From G942493375 sp942493375 (GTDB lineage Bacteria; Armatimonadota; UBA5829): a DNA stretch of 64,000 nucleotides. This document shows positions 51,542 to 58,687 of this stretch, piece after piece. The position numbers and the translations under genes are program-made. The notes under the pieces were generated by a model that saw nothing but the letters and a program-made list of their open reading frames with translations, made no database searches and was not told the origin of the DNA. Location of the stretch: positions 1,612,001 to 1,676,000 of the forward strand of contig OW818698.1 in assembly GCA_942493375.1 (NCBI GenBank), in the 5' to 3' direction. Position 1 is the first letter of the stretch; every line of letters begins with the position of its first letter.

Positions 51542-51570
51542 TTTACATAGTGTTGTTTTTACACTATACT
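51542..51570 (+). promoter_or_regulatory. Promoter and operator of the NrtR-type gene
   Basis: TTTACA (51542-51547), 17 bases, TATACT (51565-51570). The perfect inverted repeat ATAGTGT-N7-ACACTAT (51547-51567) covers the interval between the two boxes, an ideal place for a repressor. NrtR-type regulators bind such palindromes upstream of their own genes. Confidence 0.65.
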
Positions 51571-51616
51571 ATGTGTATATACTACACTAACTCTTAAGCA
51601 ACCAGAAAACAGGAGG

Positions 51617-52315
51617 ATGAGCGAGATGCCATATACTTACGAATATCCCAGAGCAGCACTGACCGTGGACTGTGTGGTCTTTGGATATGATGAACAGAAT
51701 CTGAAAGTCCTCCTGATTCAAAGAGACATTGATCCTTTTGCAGGAAAGTGGGCCCTGCCTGGAGGGTTTGTCAACGTAAATGAAACTCTGGACCAGGCAG
51801 CACTGCGTGAACTGGAAGAGGAAACAAGTGTTACCGATGTATACCTGGAACAGCTCTATACGTTTGGAGATGTCAACCGGGATCCCAGAGAAAGAATTGT
51901 AAGCGTCGCTTACTATGCACTGGTTAACCTGTTTAATCACAAGGTTACTGCGGCTTCTGATGCTCGGAATGCGCTTTGGTTTGCGGAAGATGATCTCCCC
52001 GGACTGGCATTTGACCATGCTCAGATTCTCAATCTGGCACTCAATAGACTCAGGGCAAAAGTCAGATATCAGCCTATAGGTTTTGAGCTGCTGCCTGTTA
52101 AATTCACACTCAGCCAGTTACAGAATCTGTATGAAGTTATCCTGGACACAAAACTAGACAAGAGAAACTTCCGTAAGAAGATCCTATCAATGGACCTGCT
52201 GACTGAACTGGATGAAGTCGAACAGGACGTAGCCCACAGGGCTGCCAGACTCTACAGTTTTGACGAAGAGAGATATATAAACCTTACTAAGCAGGGATTC
52301 AATTTTGAGCTGTAG
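51617..52315 (+). CDS. nrtR: NrtR-type Nudix-domain transcriptional regulator
   Basis: A 232-residue protein. Residues about 12-145 are a Nudix domain: KWALPGGFVNVNETLDQAALRELEEETSV has the Nudix box with the usual Gly replaced by Ser71 but REL-x-EE kept. Residues about 150-225 are the winged-helix part (ELLPVKFTLSQLQNLYEVILDTKLDKRNFRKKIL), typical of the NrtR/COG4111 family, which senses ADP-ribose or related compounds and represses NAD or sugar genes. The 3' neighbour is an ADP-ribosylglycohydrolase. ATG 51617 is used; an AGGAGG at 51611-51616 lies just before GATGAGCGAG, so ATG at 51626 (MPYTYEY) is also likely. Confidence 0.85.
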   Translation: MSEMPYTYEYPRAALTVDCVVFGYDEQNLKVLLIQRDIDPFAGKWALPGGFVNVNETLDQAALRELEEETSVTDVYLEQLYTFGDVNRDPRERIVSVAYYALVNLFNHKVTAASDARNALWFAEDDLPGLAFDHAQILNLALNRLRAKVRYQPIGFELLPVKFTLSQLQNLYEVILDTKLDKRNFRKKILSMDLLTELDEVEQDVAHRAARLYSFDEERYINLTKQGFNFEL

Positions 52316-52394
52316 ATGCTGAATAGTGTGATTTTTGCAGTCTACATAAAGCAGCGGCTTCGGATTATGGAGTTAGTAAACAAGATCATAGAAT

Positions 52395-52432
52395 CATTTC
52401 TCACGCAAAGCCGCAAAGGCGCTAAGAAGGGA
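52395..52432. repeat. TCACGCAAAGCCGC dispersed repeat
   Basis: TTCTCACGCAAAGCCGCAAAG..., a direct copy of 46239-46274. A related sequence (AACTCACGCGGAGGCGCGGAGG, near 52549-52580) lies just before the next ribosome site. Confidence 0.8.
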
Positions 52433-52603
52433 ATGGTTTCTGTATTCATATCGCTTTAATGCTTAATCCGGGGAAAGTTGGCTTTGGTTAATCGTTTACT
52501 CACATTAATGCGAGAGTTCTTTGAAGCATAAAAACTAAGATTGGTGAAAACTCACGCGGAGGCGCGGAGGATGCGGAGAGCATGAGGGAAGGAGCGTTTT
52601 GAT

Positions 52604-53680
52604 ATGGTTGATTCTGGCATTGATCTATACAAGGCTGTTGCGGGATGCTTATTGGGGACGGCTGTGGGTGATTCCATTGGTTTGCCGGCTGAGGGACTCT
52701 CCCAGAGCCGGCAGGCTGCAGTTTTCGGTACGGTTGACAATCACAGACTGCTTTTCGGCAGGGGCATGGTAAGTGATGACACCGACCATGCCTGCATAAC
52801 AGCTCAGGCACTTGCCCGGTCCGGTGGAGAATCCAGACAGTTTGCTGCCAGCCTTGCCCATGGATTGAAAGTATGGATGTTATCTCTACCTCCCGGAACC
52901 GGGCTTGCAACTGCCAGGGCCATTTTCAAACTTCTGGTTGGAGTTAGATCGGAGAACAGCGGAGTGTTTTCTGCTGGAAACGGACCGGCAATGCGAAGCG
53001 CTATTATCGGAATTTGTTATGGTGGGGAGACTGGAAAACTTTGGGAACTAGTCAGAATATCCACCAGAATGACCCATACCGATCCCAAAGCAGAATATGG
53101 AGCCTTAGCTGCAGCACTGGCCGCCTGGCATTCTGCAAATGGTCAATATGACCCCGATAAATATTTGAGTGAACTACAAACTTTGCTGTCTGACACCACG
53201 GATGCATCGGAGTTGTTTTCATTGGTCGCTGTTATAACCTCCAGTGTAAAATCCGGGGAATCTCTTATGGAGTTTATGCAGAGAAATGATTGGGGAACGG
53301 GAATAAGCGGTTATATCTACCGGACTGTGCCTGCTGCTCTGCATGCCTGGTTGAGCTATCCGACTGATCTGCGCAAGGCAATAGTAGAGATAATAAAATG
53401 CGGGGGAGACACCGACACGACAGCTGCAATTGCTGGAGGAATAGTCGGTGCAGGTGTTGGACCGGATGGAGTGCCATCTGACTGGCTGACAGGTATTTTG
53501 GACTGGCCGCGCGGGATAGGTTGGATCGAGAAACTATCACAGCAACTAGCTGAATCCATCAGCTCAGGAAAACCCATCAAATCTTTTGGGCTACTATATC
53601 CTGCTGTTTTGCTGAGAAACCTTGCGATGCTGGTAGTAGTTTTAATTCATGGCCTAAGAAGGGTATTTCCGCCGTATTGA
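52604..53680 (+). CDS. ADP-ribosylglycohydrolase family protein
   Basis: A 358-residue enzyme of the DraG/ARH fold. Visible signatures are GCLLGTAVGDSIGLPAEGL near the N-terminus, GMVSDDTDHACITAQALA (about residues 55-70, the first acidic metal cluster), SAGNGPAMRSAIIG and IIKCGGDTDTTAAIAGGIVGAGVG (the second metal cluster). It removes ADP-ribose from proteins or small molecules with a Mg or Mn pair. A hydrophobic C-terminal segment (LRNLAMLVVVLIHGL) could anchor it to the membrane, unusual for the family. AAGGAG precedes the ATG. It is 288 bases after the NrtR-type gene. Confidence 0.92.
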   Translation: MVDSGIDLYKAVAGCLLGTAVGDSIGLPAEGLSQSRQAAVFGTVDNHRLLFGRGMVSDDTDHACITAQALARSGGESRQFAASLAHGLKVWMLSLPPGTGLATARAIFKLLVGVRSENSGVFSAGNGPAMRSAIIGICYGGETGKLWELVRISTRMTHTDPKAEYGALAAALAAWHSANGQYDPDKYLSELQTLLSDTTDASELFSLVAVITSSVKSGESLMEFMQRNDWGTGISGYIYRTVPAALHAWLSYPTDLRKAIVEIIKCGGDTDTTAAIAGGIVGAGVGPDGVPSDWLTGILDWPRGIGWIEKLSQQLAESISSGKPIKSFGLLYPAVLLRNLAMLVVVLIHGLRRVFPPY

Positions 53681-53733
53681 CCAGCAAATAGGTTAGAGGA
53701 AGCTCACTTACTCCATTACCTGTAATTATAGAT

Positions 53734-53777
53734 AGCCATAATTACACTTGATTCGTTTTGTGTAATTATGGCTTTTT
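53734..53777 (+). terminator. Terminator after the ADP-ribosylglycohydrolase
   Basis: AGCCATAATTACA (53734-53746) pairs perfectly with TGTAATTATGGCT (53761-53773), then TTTT. A strong 13-bp stem. Confidence 0.88.
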
Positions 53778-53804
53778 ATTAGCAGTGCAAACGCAGCATG
53801 CCGA

Positions 53805-53823
53805 ACTGGGGTTCGGCGTGCCC
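53805..53823. repeat. 19-base direct repeat, right copy
   Basis: ACTGGGGTTCGGCGTGCCC as at 51491-51509. Here it is part of a small hairpin (CATGCCGAAC...GGTTCGGCGTG). Confidence 0.85.
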
Positions 53824-53828
53824 AGAAA

Positions 53829-53858
53829 CAAACGGACGGCTGGTTGGCCGTCCGTTTG
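53829..53858 (-). terminator. Terminator of the Cys-rich gene
   Basis: CAAACGGACGGC and GCCGTCCGTTTG form a perfect 12-bp stem with a 6-base loop, followed by TTTC on the minus strand. Confidence 0.8.
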
Positions 53859-53893
53859 TCGTGTAGTTTGGCAATATGGGCTGTGATTGTTGT

Positions 53894-54409
53894 TTATTTT
53901 CTACCGCAGCTACCGTTGCCGGTGCCTTGTCCTCTGCCACCCTGGCCATTAGGACAGGTGCTACAGTTCCCATTGCCGTTCCCGTTTCCTATTCCAGTGC
54001 AATTAGCTTTGCCAACCCCACCCATCTGCTGGCGGAGTGCTTTGTTTTCATTCATCAGTGTCTGAAGGCTGGTTCGCAGAGCTTTCAGATCATCTTGAGC
54101 TTTGGTTATGACGGCCTTTTCTGCGTTATTCTTCTGCAGTTTTGCAATATCAAGCTGCTTTGAGCGGATCTGTTCATGCAGAGCTTTTACCTTGGCAACA
54201 AAAACTTTCTGTTCAGAAGTAGTAGGCTTTACTGTGTTCCACCAACCGCCCTGTGCTCCACCAGGTTGAGTGTTGCCCATCGGGCATACTTTTCCCTGCT
54301 GACCAGCTCGCATGCCACATCCACCACCAGGACCCTGTGCTGCAAATACATACATCGTAAGTCCGATGGCTAGAACTCCTGTTACCAGAGTAATTGTTAA
54401 GTTTTTCAT
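53894..54409 (-). CDS. Secreted coiled-coil protein with Cys/Gly/Asn-rich tail
   Basis: A 171-residue protein: signal peptide (MKNLTITLVTGVLAIGLTMYVFA), a Gly/Cys/Met stretch (GGGCGMRAGQQGKVCPMG), a helical coiled-coil (about residues 65-125, FVAKVKALHEQIRSKQLDIAKLQ and on) and a tail of GNGNGNGNCSTCPNGQGG with four Cys. The plan recalls periplasmic metal-sensing proteins of the ZraP/CnrX sort, but the metal is unproven. It is the third gene of the set downstream of the ECF operon on the same strand. Confidence 0.65.
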   Translation of the reverse strand: MKNLTITLVTGVLAIGLTMYVFAAQGPGGGCGMRAGQQGKVCPMGNTQPGGAQGGWWNTVKPTTSEQKVFVAKVKALHEQIRSKQLDIAKLQKNNAEKAVITKAQDDLKALRTSLQTLMNENKALRQQMGGVGKANCTGIGNGNGNGNCSTCPNGQGGRGQGTGNGSCGRK

Positions 54410-54541
54410 TTCAAATCCTCCAAATAGTTAGGTATTTTCATTTCTAGTTAAATGATACAAGTGTTGAGTTTTAAGAGTAGATATTGAGAGCTGCAGAATA
54501 TGAGCCAGTGACCACATAATCGCTGGCTCAAGACTACAGTC

Positions 54542-54865
54542 TTACTTTCCGCGTCGCTTATTGCCGGTCCCGTCCTTTGGTGGGACATTTGGGCAGACCT
54601 GGCTGTTGGGACACACACCCTGTTTGCCGCTCTTCTTTACTTTACCTTTTTGATTGCCAGTACCATCTTTTGGCGGCACATTGGGACATACCTGGCTGTT
54701 CGGGCAAATTTGGCAATTCGGATTTGTCTGTCCGGTAGGACATACCTGTCCCTGATTACTGGATTTAGTTCCCTTAGATTTTCCAGCTCCCTGTGCGGCA
54801 AATGCCGATGACACCATCACAACGGCGAGAATGCTTGCAAGTAAGGTAAGTGTTAGGCGTTTCAT
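54542..54865 (-). CDS. Small secreted Cys-rich repeat protein
   Basis: A 107-residue protein: signal peptide (LTLLASILAVVMVSSAFA), then a region with CPN/CPT units. The segment VCPNSQVCPNVPPKDGTGN occurs twice (about residues 57-76 and 84-103), with Lys/Gly spacers. Seven Cys in CPxxQ-like context suggest disulfides or metal binding. An ECF-type promoter motif lies 35-64 bases upstream, shared with the sigma operon. No known family. Confidence 0.7.
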   Translation of the reverse strand: MKRLTLTLLASILAVVMVSSAFAAQGAGKSKGTKSSNQGQVCPTGQTNPNCQICPNSQVCPNVPPKDGTGNQKGKVKKSGKQGVCPNSQVCPNVPPKDGTGNKRRGK

Positions 54866-54899
54866 TTTTTACTTTCCTCCAAAAATTGTTTACTGCCTA

Positions 54900-54929
54900 T
54901 AAGACCGGAAACAGCACGCCCGCATTCCC
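54900..54929 (-). promoter_or_regulatory. ECF-type promoter of the Cys-rich repeat gene
   Basis: Minus strand: GGGAATGC (54929-54922), 16 bases, GTCTTA (54905-54900). The same two boxes with the same spacing precede the sigma gene at 57043-57014. The preceding bases are also alike (ACA). Confidence 0.72.
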
Positions 54930-54935
54930 TGTTTT

Positions 54936-55937
54936 TTAGAAACTATTTGCAATTTTCTGAATTTGAGAAGGGCTTAGGTCGGCAGTCACGGTTATCATGA
55001 TGGAATTCACCTGGGCTTCGCCTACTATTCCAAATGGCTCCGATTTTGTCATGCAACGGTTCTTACCCATTCCCATGTTTCCGGCGCGCATTCGACGCCC
55101 ATATCCCATGCCCTTACCGCGGCCTTGCCCATTGCCACATTCACGCTCAAATACAGTAATGGAGTTCAACCCGTCGGTGTATTTCAATACAGCAGCAATC
55201 TTGCCACTGCCTGTCCGTCGCAAAAAGTAACCGTCGAGAACATATCCCTGCGGGACATACGACGGTTTCAGCGGTTTAAAACCAGCCAATTTCTGAACCT
55301 GGTCAGCACTAATAGGATTGCTTGCAGCACCGGTATTTACTCTTCTCCATTGTTTTGGCACAGCATATAACGACGTTGATAAAACAGGTTTGAAGCTTAT
55401 TGAATTGTAAGTAGACCTGGTAGCAAGAGCTCCGGTATGCAGATATCGTTCACTGCGAAGTATTATCCCTGTTTTCTCATCAACCCACAATACCAGCTTC
55501 GGATTCCCCTGTGTTTTTGGTTGAAGCCTAATAACATCAGCGATTCGTGCAGCCACTTTCTCTTTACCCGATGCAACCGGAGTATAATTGGACAAAAGCA
55601 GTTTCACATGGTCTGTTGCAGGAGGCGGAACAGCAACATAGACCATTTTTGATGATTTCACCAGTGTATACACCGACTTACCATCTTCAATGACTACTAC
55701 CCCATTCATCGATCCTGAAGTGTATTCCATCCGCAGCTTTGATTTAGAACGGTATATGGTAACTGTAGCAGTTTGATTACGCCCAGCCATATTTACAGTG
55801 TTCGTCAGCTTTCCACTAAACACCGCAGTTTTTTCCGCACTATACGCTTTTCTGACTATGTCCGCAGGTGATGCAGCAACCTCACACCCGAGGACAAGCG
55901 CCAGTAACGCTATGATGCCGATCCTCTGCAACATCAA
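54936..55937 (-). CDS. RseB/MucB-like periplasmic sigma-regulatory protein
   Basis: A 333-residue exported protein with a signal peptide (IGIIALLALVLGCEVAAS). Residues about 25-190 are LolA/RseB-like (VFSGKLTNTVNMAGRNQTATVTIYRSKSKLRMEYTSG, VVIEDGKSVYTLV, KLVLWVDEKTGIILRSERY). Residues about 210-330 match the second RseB domain (GFKPLKPSYVPQGYVLDGYFL, DGLNSITVFE), into which a Gly/Met/Cys-rich insert is placed (ECGNGQGRGKGMGYGRRMR). RseB protects an anti-sigma factor from proteolysis. It overlaps the anti-sigma gene by 4 bases. The odd insert resembles the Cys-rich products nearby. Confidence 0.85.
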   Translation of the reverse strand: MMLQRIGIIALLALVLGCEVAASPADIVRKAYSAEKTAVFSGKLTNTVNMAGRNQTATVTIYRSKSKLRMEYTSGSMNGVVVIEDGKSVYTLVKSSKMVYVAVPPPATDHVKLLLSNYTPVASGKEKVAARIADVIRLQPKTQGNPKLVLWVDEKTGIILRSERYLHTGALATRSTYNSISFKPVLSTSLYAVPKQWRRVNTGAASNPISADQVQKLAGFKPLKPSYVPQGYVLDGYFLRRTGSGKIAAVLKYTDGLNSITVFERECGNGQGRGKGMGYGRRMRAGNMGMGKNRCMTKSEPFGIVGEAQVNSIMITVTADLSPSQIQKIANSF

Positions 55938-56407
55938 TCTACCACCTTCTTGTCACTTGCAGCATTATATACAACCAGGCTTACTCTATCTGCAAAAGGA
56001 TCATTCCAAAGCATTGTAGAGTGGCTATCGAGTTGTTCAAACTTGAATGCAGTCTGCTGAGGCTCAGACTTATTGACCGGAACAAACCAGACTGAAATCG
56101 CTACTATGACAAGTAATATGCCTAAAGCCAGAGATGCGTATAAAGGCTTACCTGGCATCGGGATCCAGTGCAGGATAGACTGTCTACGGGGCGTCAGATT
56201 CGCGGCGATACTCTCCCACAGATCAGGAGCTTTCTGAGTCGGCATCTTGCTCATCAATGCACCGGCATCTACAAGCGAAGCCAGTTCATCTCTGCATACA
56301 CTACAGTCAGACAGATGCTTTTCAACTCTATCCCTCCACGCTTTGTTACCCATTTCAAGCGAGTATTCAGCCAATTGTTCAGTTGTGTAGCATTTCGTTG
56401 CTTTCAT
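55934..56407 (-). CDS. Anti-sigma factor with zinc-finger (HC2-type) domain
   Basis: A 157-residue membrane protein. Residues about 8-45 hold the zinc motif (WRDRVEKHLSDCSVCRDELASL). A hydrophobic helix lies at about residues 89-108 (ASLALGILLVIVAISVWFV). The periplasmic tail is short. It starts two bases after the sigma gene's stop and overlaps the RseB-like gene, forming a sigma/anti-sigma/RseB operon. Confidence 0.88.
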   Translation of the reverse strand: MKATKCYTTEQLAEYSLEMGNKAWRDRVEKHLSDCSVCRDELASLVDAGALMSKMPTQKAPDLWESIAANLTPRRQSILHWIPMPGKPLYASLALGILLVIVAISVWFVPVNKSEPQQTAFKFEQLDSHSTMLWNDPFADRVSLVVYNAASDKKVVD

Positions 56408-56409
56408 AA

Positions 56410-56994
56410 TTAATACATCTCCACAAATGACGCCAGCTTACGTTTAAGCACTGCCCTTGCCCTTGCAAGTCTGGATAGCACTGTCCCATTCGGAACTCCA
56501 AGCATCTTCGCCACATCTTCAACTTCAATATCTTCCAAATGATGCATCGCAACCACCGCTCTGTGATCCGGTGAGAGTTCACCCATAGCCTTATTCACAG
56601 CTTCAGCTAAACTTGAATCCTGCGCTCTCTGCGCGGGATCGCCTTCTCGTCCAGCGATTTGCCACTCTTTACTCTCACCGTCACCATGCAATGGATCTAT
56701 ACTTACCTCACCCAGCTTTGATCTGCGGCTGAGTGTATCCTTTGCCCGGTTCAATGCAATCCTGTAAAGCCAACCCGAAAAAGCATCATCCGAACGCAGC
56801 TTCGGTAGAGAATGCCAGGCCCTGATGAAAGTCTCCTGGACTACATCAGATGCATCATGGTCAGAACTTACTATCTGCAGGACGAAGTTATAAATGCGGT
56901 CATTGTAGCTCCGATAGAGCTGCTCGAACGCACCTATGCTGCCGGACCTGGCCTCAAGAATAAGTTGTTGTTCCCTGATATCTGGTTCTCTCAT
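56410..56994 (-). CDS. ECF sigma factor, RpoE-like
   Basis: A 194-residue sigma factor. Region 2: FEQLYRSYNDRIYNFVLQIV, DASDVVQETFIRAWHSLPKLR and FSGWLYRIALNRAKDTL. Region 4: LSPDHRAVVAMHHLEDIEVEDVAKMLGVPNGTVLSRLARARAVLK. It leads the operon with an anti-sigma factor and an RseB-like protein and is very probably autoregulated through the promoter at 57014-57043. The set suggests an envelope stress response. Confidence 0.93.
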   Translation of the reverse strand: MREPDIREQQLILEARSGSIGAFEQLYRSYNDRIYNFVLQIVSSDHDASDVVQETFIRAWHSLPKLRSDDAFSGWLYRIALNRAKDTLSRRSKLGEVSIDPLHGDGESKEWQIAGREGDPAQRAQDSSLAEAVNKAMGELSPDHRAVVAMHHLEDIEVEDVAKMLGVPNGTVLSRLARARAVLKRKLASFVEMY

Positions 56995-57013
56995 TTATAC
57001 CTTGCCCTATAAC

Positions 57014-57043
57014 TAAGACTGGGCTTTTCGGATATGCATTCCC
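57014..57043 (-). promoter_or_regulatory. ECF-type promoter of the sigma operon
   Basis: Minus strand: GGGAATGC (57043-57036), 16 bases, GTCTTA (57019-57014), 19 bases before the start codon. GGAAT and GTC boxes are typical of ECF promoters. Shared with 54900-54929. Confidence 0.75.
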
Positions 57044-57111
57044 TGTATTTTACACTAAAACACATATGATGATGAATTGATAATAGTACACATCGGTTAA
57101 TCCTGCCAGGT

Positions 57112-57140
57112 TTGACATCAATCAGAAAGTGGAATATGAT
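57112..57140 (+). promoter_or_regulatory. Sigma-70 promoter of the Fe-S cluster operon
   Basis: TTGACA (57112-57117), 17 bases, TATGAT (57135-57140); the leader to the start at 57179 is about 30 bases. The best housekeeping promoter in the window. Confidence 0.75.
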
Positions 57141-57178
57141 ATAAGTGTAACATACATATAGTATAAGGTATATTATAA

Positions 57179-57604
57179 ATGGGCCGTAATAATGCTGACC
57201 AAAGTATTCAGGAATTACATTCGCATTGTTTTGCTTGTGGAAAAGAGAACATAAGCAGTCTTCATCTGGAGTTCGTAAACACTTACGATGGCCGTATAAC
57301 CGGAAGATGTGTGCTAAATGAACACTATCAGGGTTATCCGGGATATGTGCAGGGTGGAATTACTGCAACAATCCTGGACTCAGCGATGACCAACTGCCTG
57401 TTTCAACAAGGAATAGTGGCTCTAACTGTGAGGTTGAATGTCAGCTACAGGGAACCGGTTTTAGTTGGTAATGAAATAGTTGTTGAAGCAACCATTGTGA
57501 ATCATCGAAACCGGGTATATGAACTGGAAGCAAGTGTAATTCAGGATACCATTATTAAGGCATCTGCTGTGGGAAGATTCATGGTAAGAAAAGATGCAAT
57601 ATAG
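57179..57604 (+). CDS. PaaI-type hotdog-fold thioesterase
   Basis: A 141-residue protein with the hotdog thioesterase pattern: HCFACGKEN near the N-terminus (the C-F-x-C-G segment common in this group), GYPGYVQGGITATILDSAMTNCLF (the helix with the catalytic acidic residue, Asp67 or so) and ALTVRLNVSYREPVLVGNEIVVEATIV. It likely hydrolyses an acyl-CoA. It is the first gene of the operon and overlaps the NifU-like gene by 11 bases. Confidence 0.88.
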   Translation: MGRNNADQSIQELHSHCFACGKENISSLHLEFVNTYDGRITGRCVLNEHYQGYPGYVQGGITATILDSAMTNCLFQQGIVALTVRLNVSYREPVLVGNEIVVEATIVNHRNRVYELEASVIQDTIIKASAVGRFMVRKDAI

Positions 57605-57977
57605 TCCGCAAGTGCTGGACCATTTCGCAACACCAAGACATATTGGTATGGTAGAAAACGCAAATGGCACGAGCCTTATTGGAGATCCGGAATGTGGAGA
57701 CTTTATGTCCATCAGCATTCGGGTTGAGGACTGGGAGATTGTTGATATTGGTTTTCTATGCAGGGGTTGTCCGGCAGCAATCGCCAGTGGCAGTGCGACT
57801 GCTGAGCTTGTACTCGGTATGATGCTCGAAAAAGCAATGCTCCTGACACCGGAAGATGTATCCGCATACCTTGGTGGTCTACCTGAAAGCAAGATGCACT
57901 GCTCAAACCTCGGTGTAGATGCCTTGCGATATGCAATGGCTGACTATTTGGGCATAATACAAGATCCACTACACTAA
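57594..57977 (+). CDS. NifU/IscU-like iron-sulfur cluster scaffold
   Basis: A 127-residue scaffold protein with the conserved cysteines Cys34 (DPECGD), Cys56 and Cys59 (FLCRGCPAAIASGSATAEL) and Cys103 (MHCSNL), and the Asp36 of the IscU motif. It should build a 2Fe-2S or 4Fe-4S cluster. No cysteine desulfurase lies next to it, so sulfur must come from elsewhere. Its place before NifX-like and MinD-like genes points to cluster delivery within this set. Confidence 0.9.
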   Translation: MQYSPQVLDHFATPRHIGMVENANGTSLIGDPECGDFMSISIRVEDWEIVDIGFLCRGCPAAIASGSATAELVLGMMLEKAMLLTPEDVSAYLGGLPESKMHCSNLGVDALRYAMADYLGIIQDPLH

Positions 57978-58066
57978 TCTCTCTATAAGAATGTTGACAT
58001 CCGTGGAAATAAAGAACATTAGGTAAGTGTAAATAACTCATAGCTGTATAATACCAGGAGAATATT

Positions 58067-58426
58067 ATGAAAATAGCCATATCAGCAGTTACTCACGATA
58101 TTGATGCAGATGTCGATGCCCGATTTGGACGGGCGCGGGTCTTTGTAATATACGATACTGATTCGGGAGAACATACATCGCTGGAAAACACAGTTCAAAT
58201 GAATGCAGTTCAGGGTGCGGGTATCCAAACCGCACAAAACCTGGCAAATGCCGGAGTTAGTGCAGTTCTCAGCGGACACTGCGGGCCAAAAGCATACAAG
58301 ACCCTTGCAGCAGCCGGAATTGACATTTATGCCGATGTTACGGGAACTGTGTCGGATGCAATTGAAGCATTCAAGTCCGGTAGCCTTAGCAAAGCAAGCG
58401 GCCCCGATGTTGAGGGCCATTGGTAA
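58067..58426 (+). CDS. NifX/NifB C-terminal-type (dinitrogenase cofactor biosynthesis) family protein
   Basis: A 119-residue single-domain protein: MKIAISAVTHDIDADVDARFGRARVFVIYD, VQGAGIQTAQNLANAGVSAVLSGHCGPKAYKTLAAAGI and YADVTGTVSDAIEAFKSG. Family members bind Fe-S or Fe-Mo precursors. No nitrogenase gene is present, so this is the non-nitrogenase group that occurs with MinD-type ATPases and DUF5320 proteins in many anaerobes. GGAGAA lies before the ATG. A second copy of the domain is fused to Mrp at 60413-61642. Confidence 0.92.
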   Translation: MKIAISAVTHDIDADVDARFGRARVFVIYDTDSGEHTSLENTVQMNAVQGAGIQTAQNLANAGVSAVLSGHCGPKAYKTLAAAGIDIYADVTGTVSDAIEAFKSGSLSKASGPDVEGHW

Positions 58427-58468
58427 AACAACAGTCATTATTCACAGATGACAGAAAGGAAACTTATA

Positions 58469-58687
58469 GTGCCAAGAAGAGACGGAACTGGTCCTTTGGG
58501 ACAGGGAGCAATGACAGGCAGGCAACTGGGCAACTGCGAGCAGAATCCTGCCCAGGAACCCGATAAGACTGATACACCGAATGCCGGAATGGGTATGGCC
58601 TGGGGTAGAGGCGGCGGAATTGGTCGCGGCCTGGCTCAGAGAAGAGGTCGTGGCAGAGCAGCTCGCGGTCAGGCAAAGACTGACTGA
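58469..58687 (+). CDS. DUF5320 domain-containing protein
   Basis: A 72-residue protein. GTG 58469 is chosen over the in-frame ATG 58448 because AAGGA lies eight bases before it and the product then begins MPRRDGTGPLGQGAMTGR, as DUF5320 proteins do. The N-terminal motif (DGTGPxGQGxMTGRxLGxC) is followed by a Gly/Arg-rich tail (GRGGGIGRGLAQRRGRGRAARG). DUF5320 always accompanies NifX-like and MinD-like genes; the function is unknown. Its stop overlaps the start of the next gene. Confidence 0.88.
   Translation: MPRRDGTGPLGQGAMTGRQLGNCEQNPAQEPDKTDTPNAGMGMAWGRGGGIGRGLAQRRGRGRAARGQAKTD

Noticed and set aside
57594..58426. Nitrogen fixation locus
   Set aside because: NifU- and NifX-type proteins are present, but no nifH, nifD, nifK, nifB radical SAM domain, nifE or nifN; these families have many non-nitrogenase members.
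58448..58468. ATG 58448 as the start of the DUF5320 gene
   Set aside because: GTG 58469 has a proper ribosome site and gives the N-terminus expected for the family.
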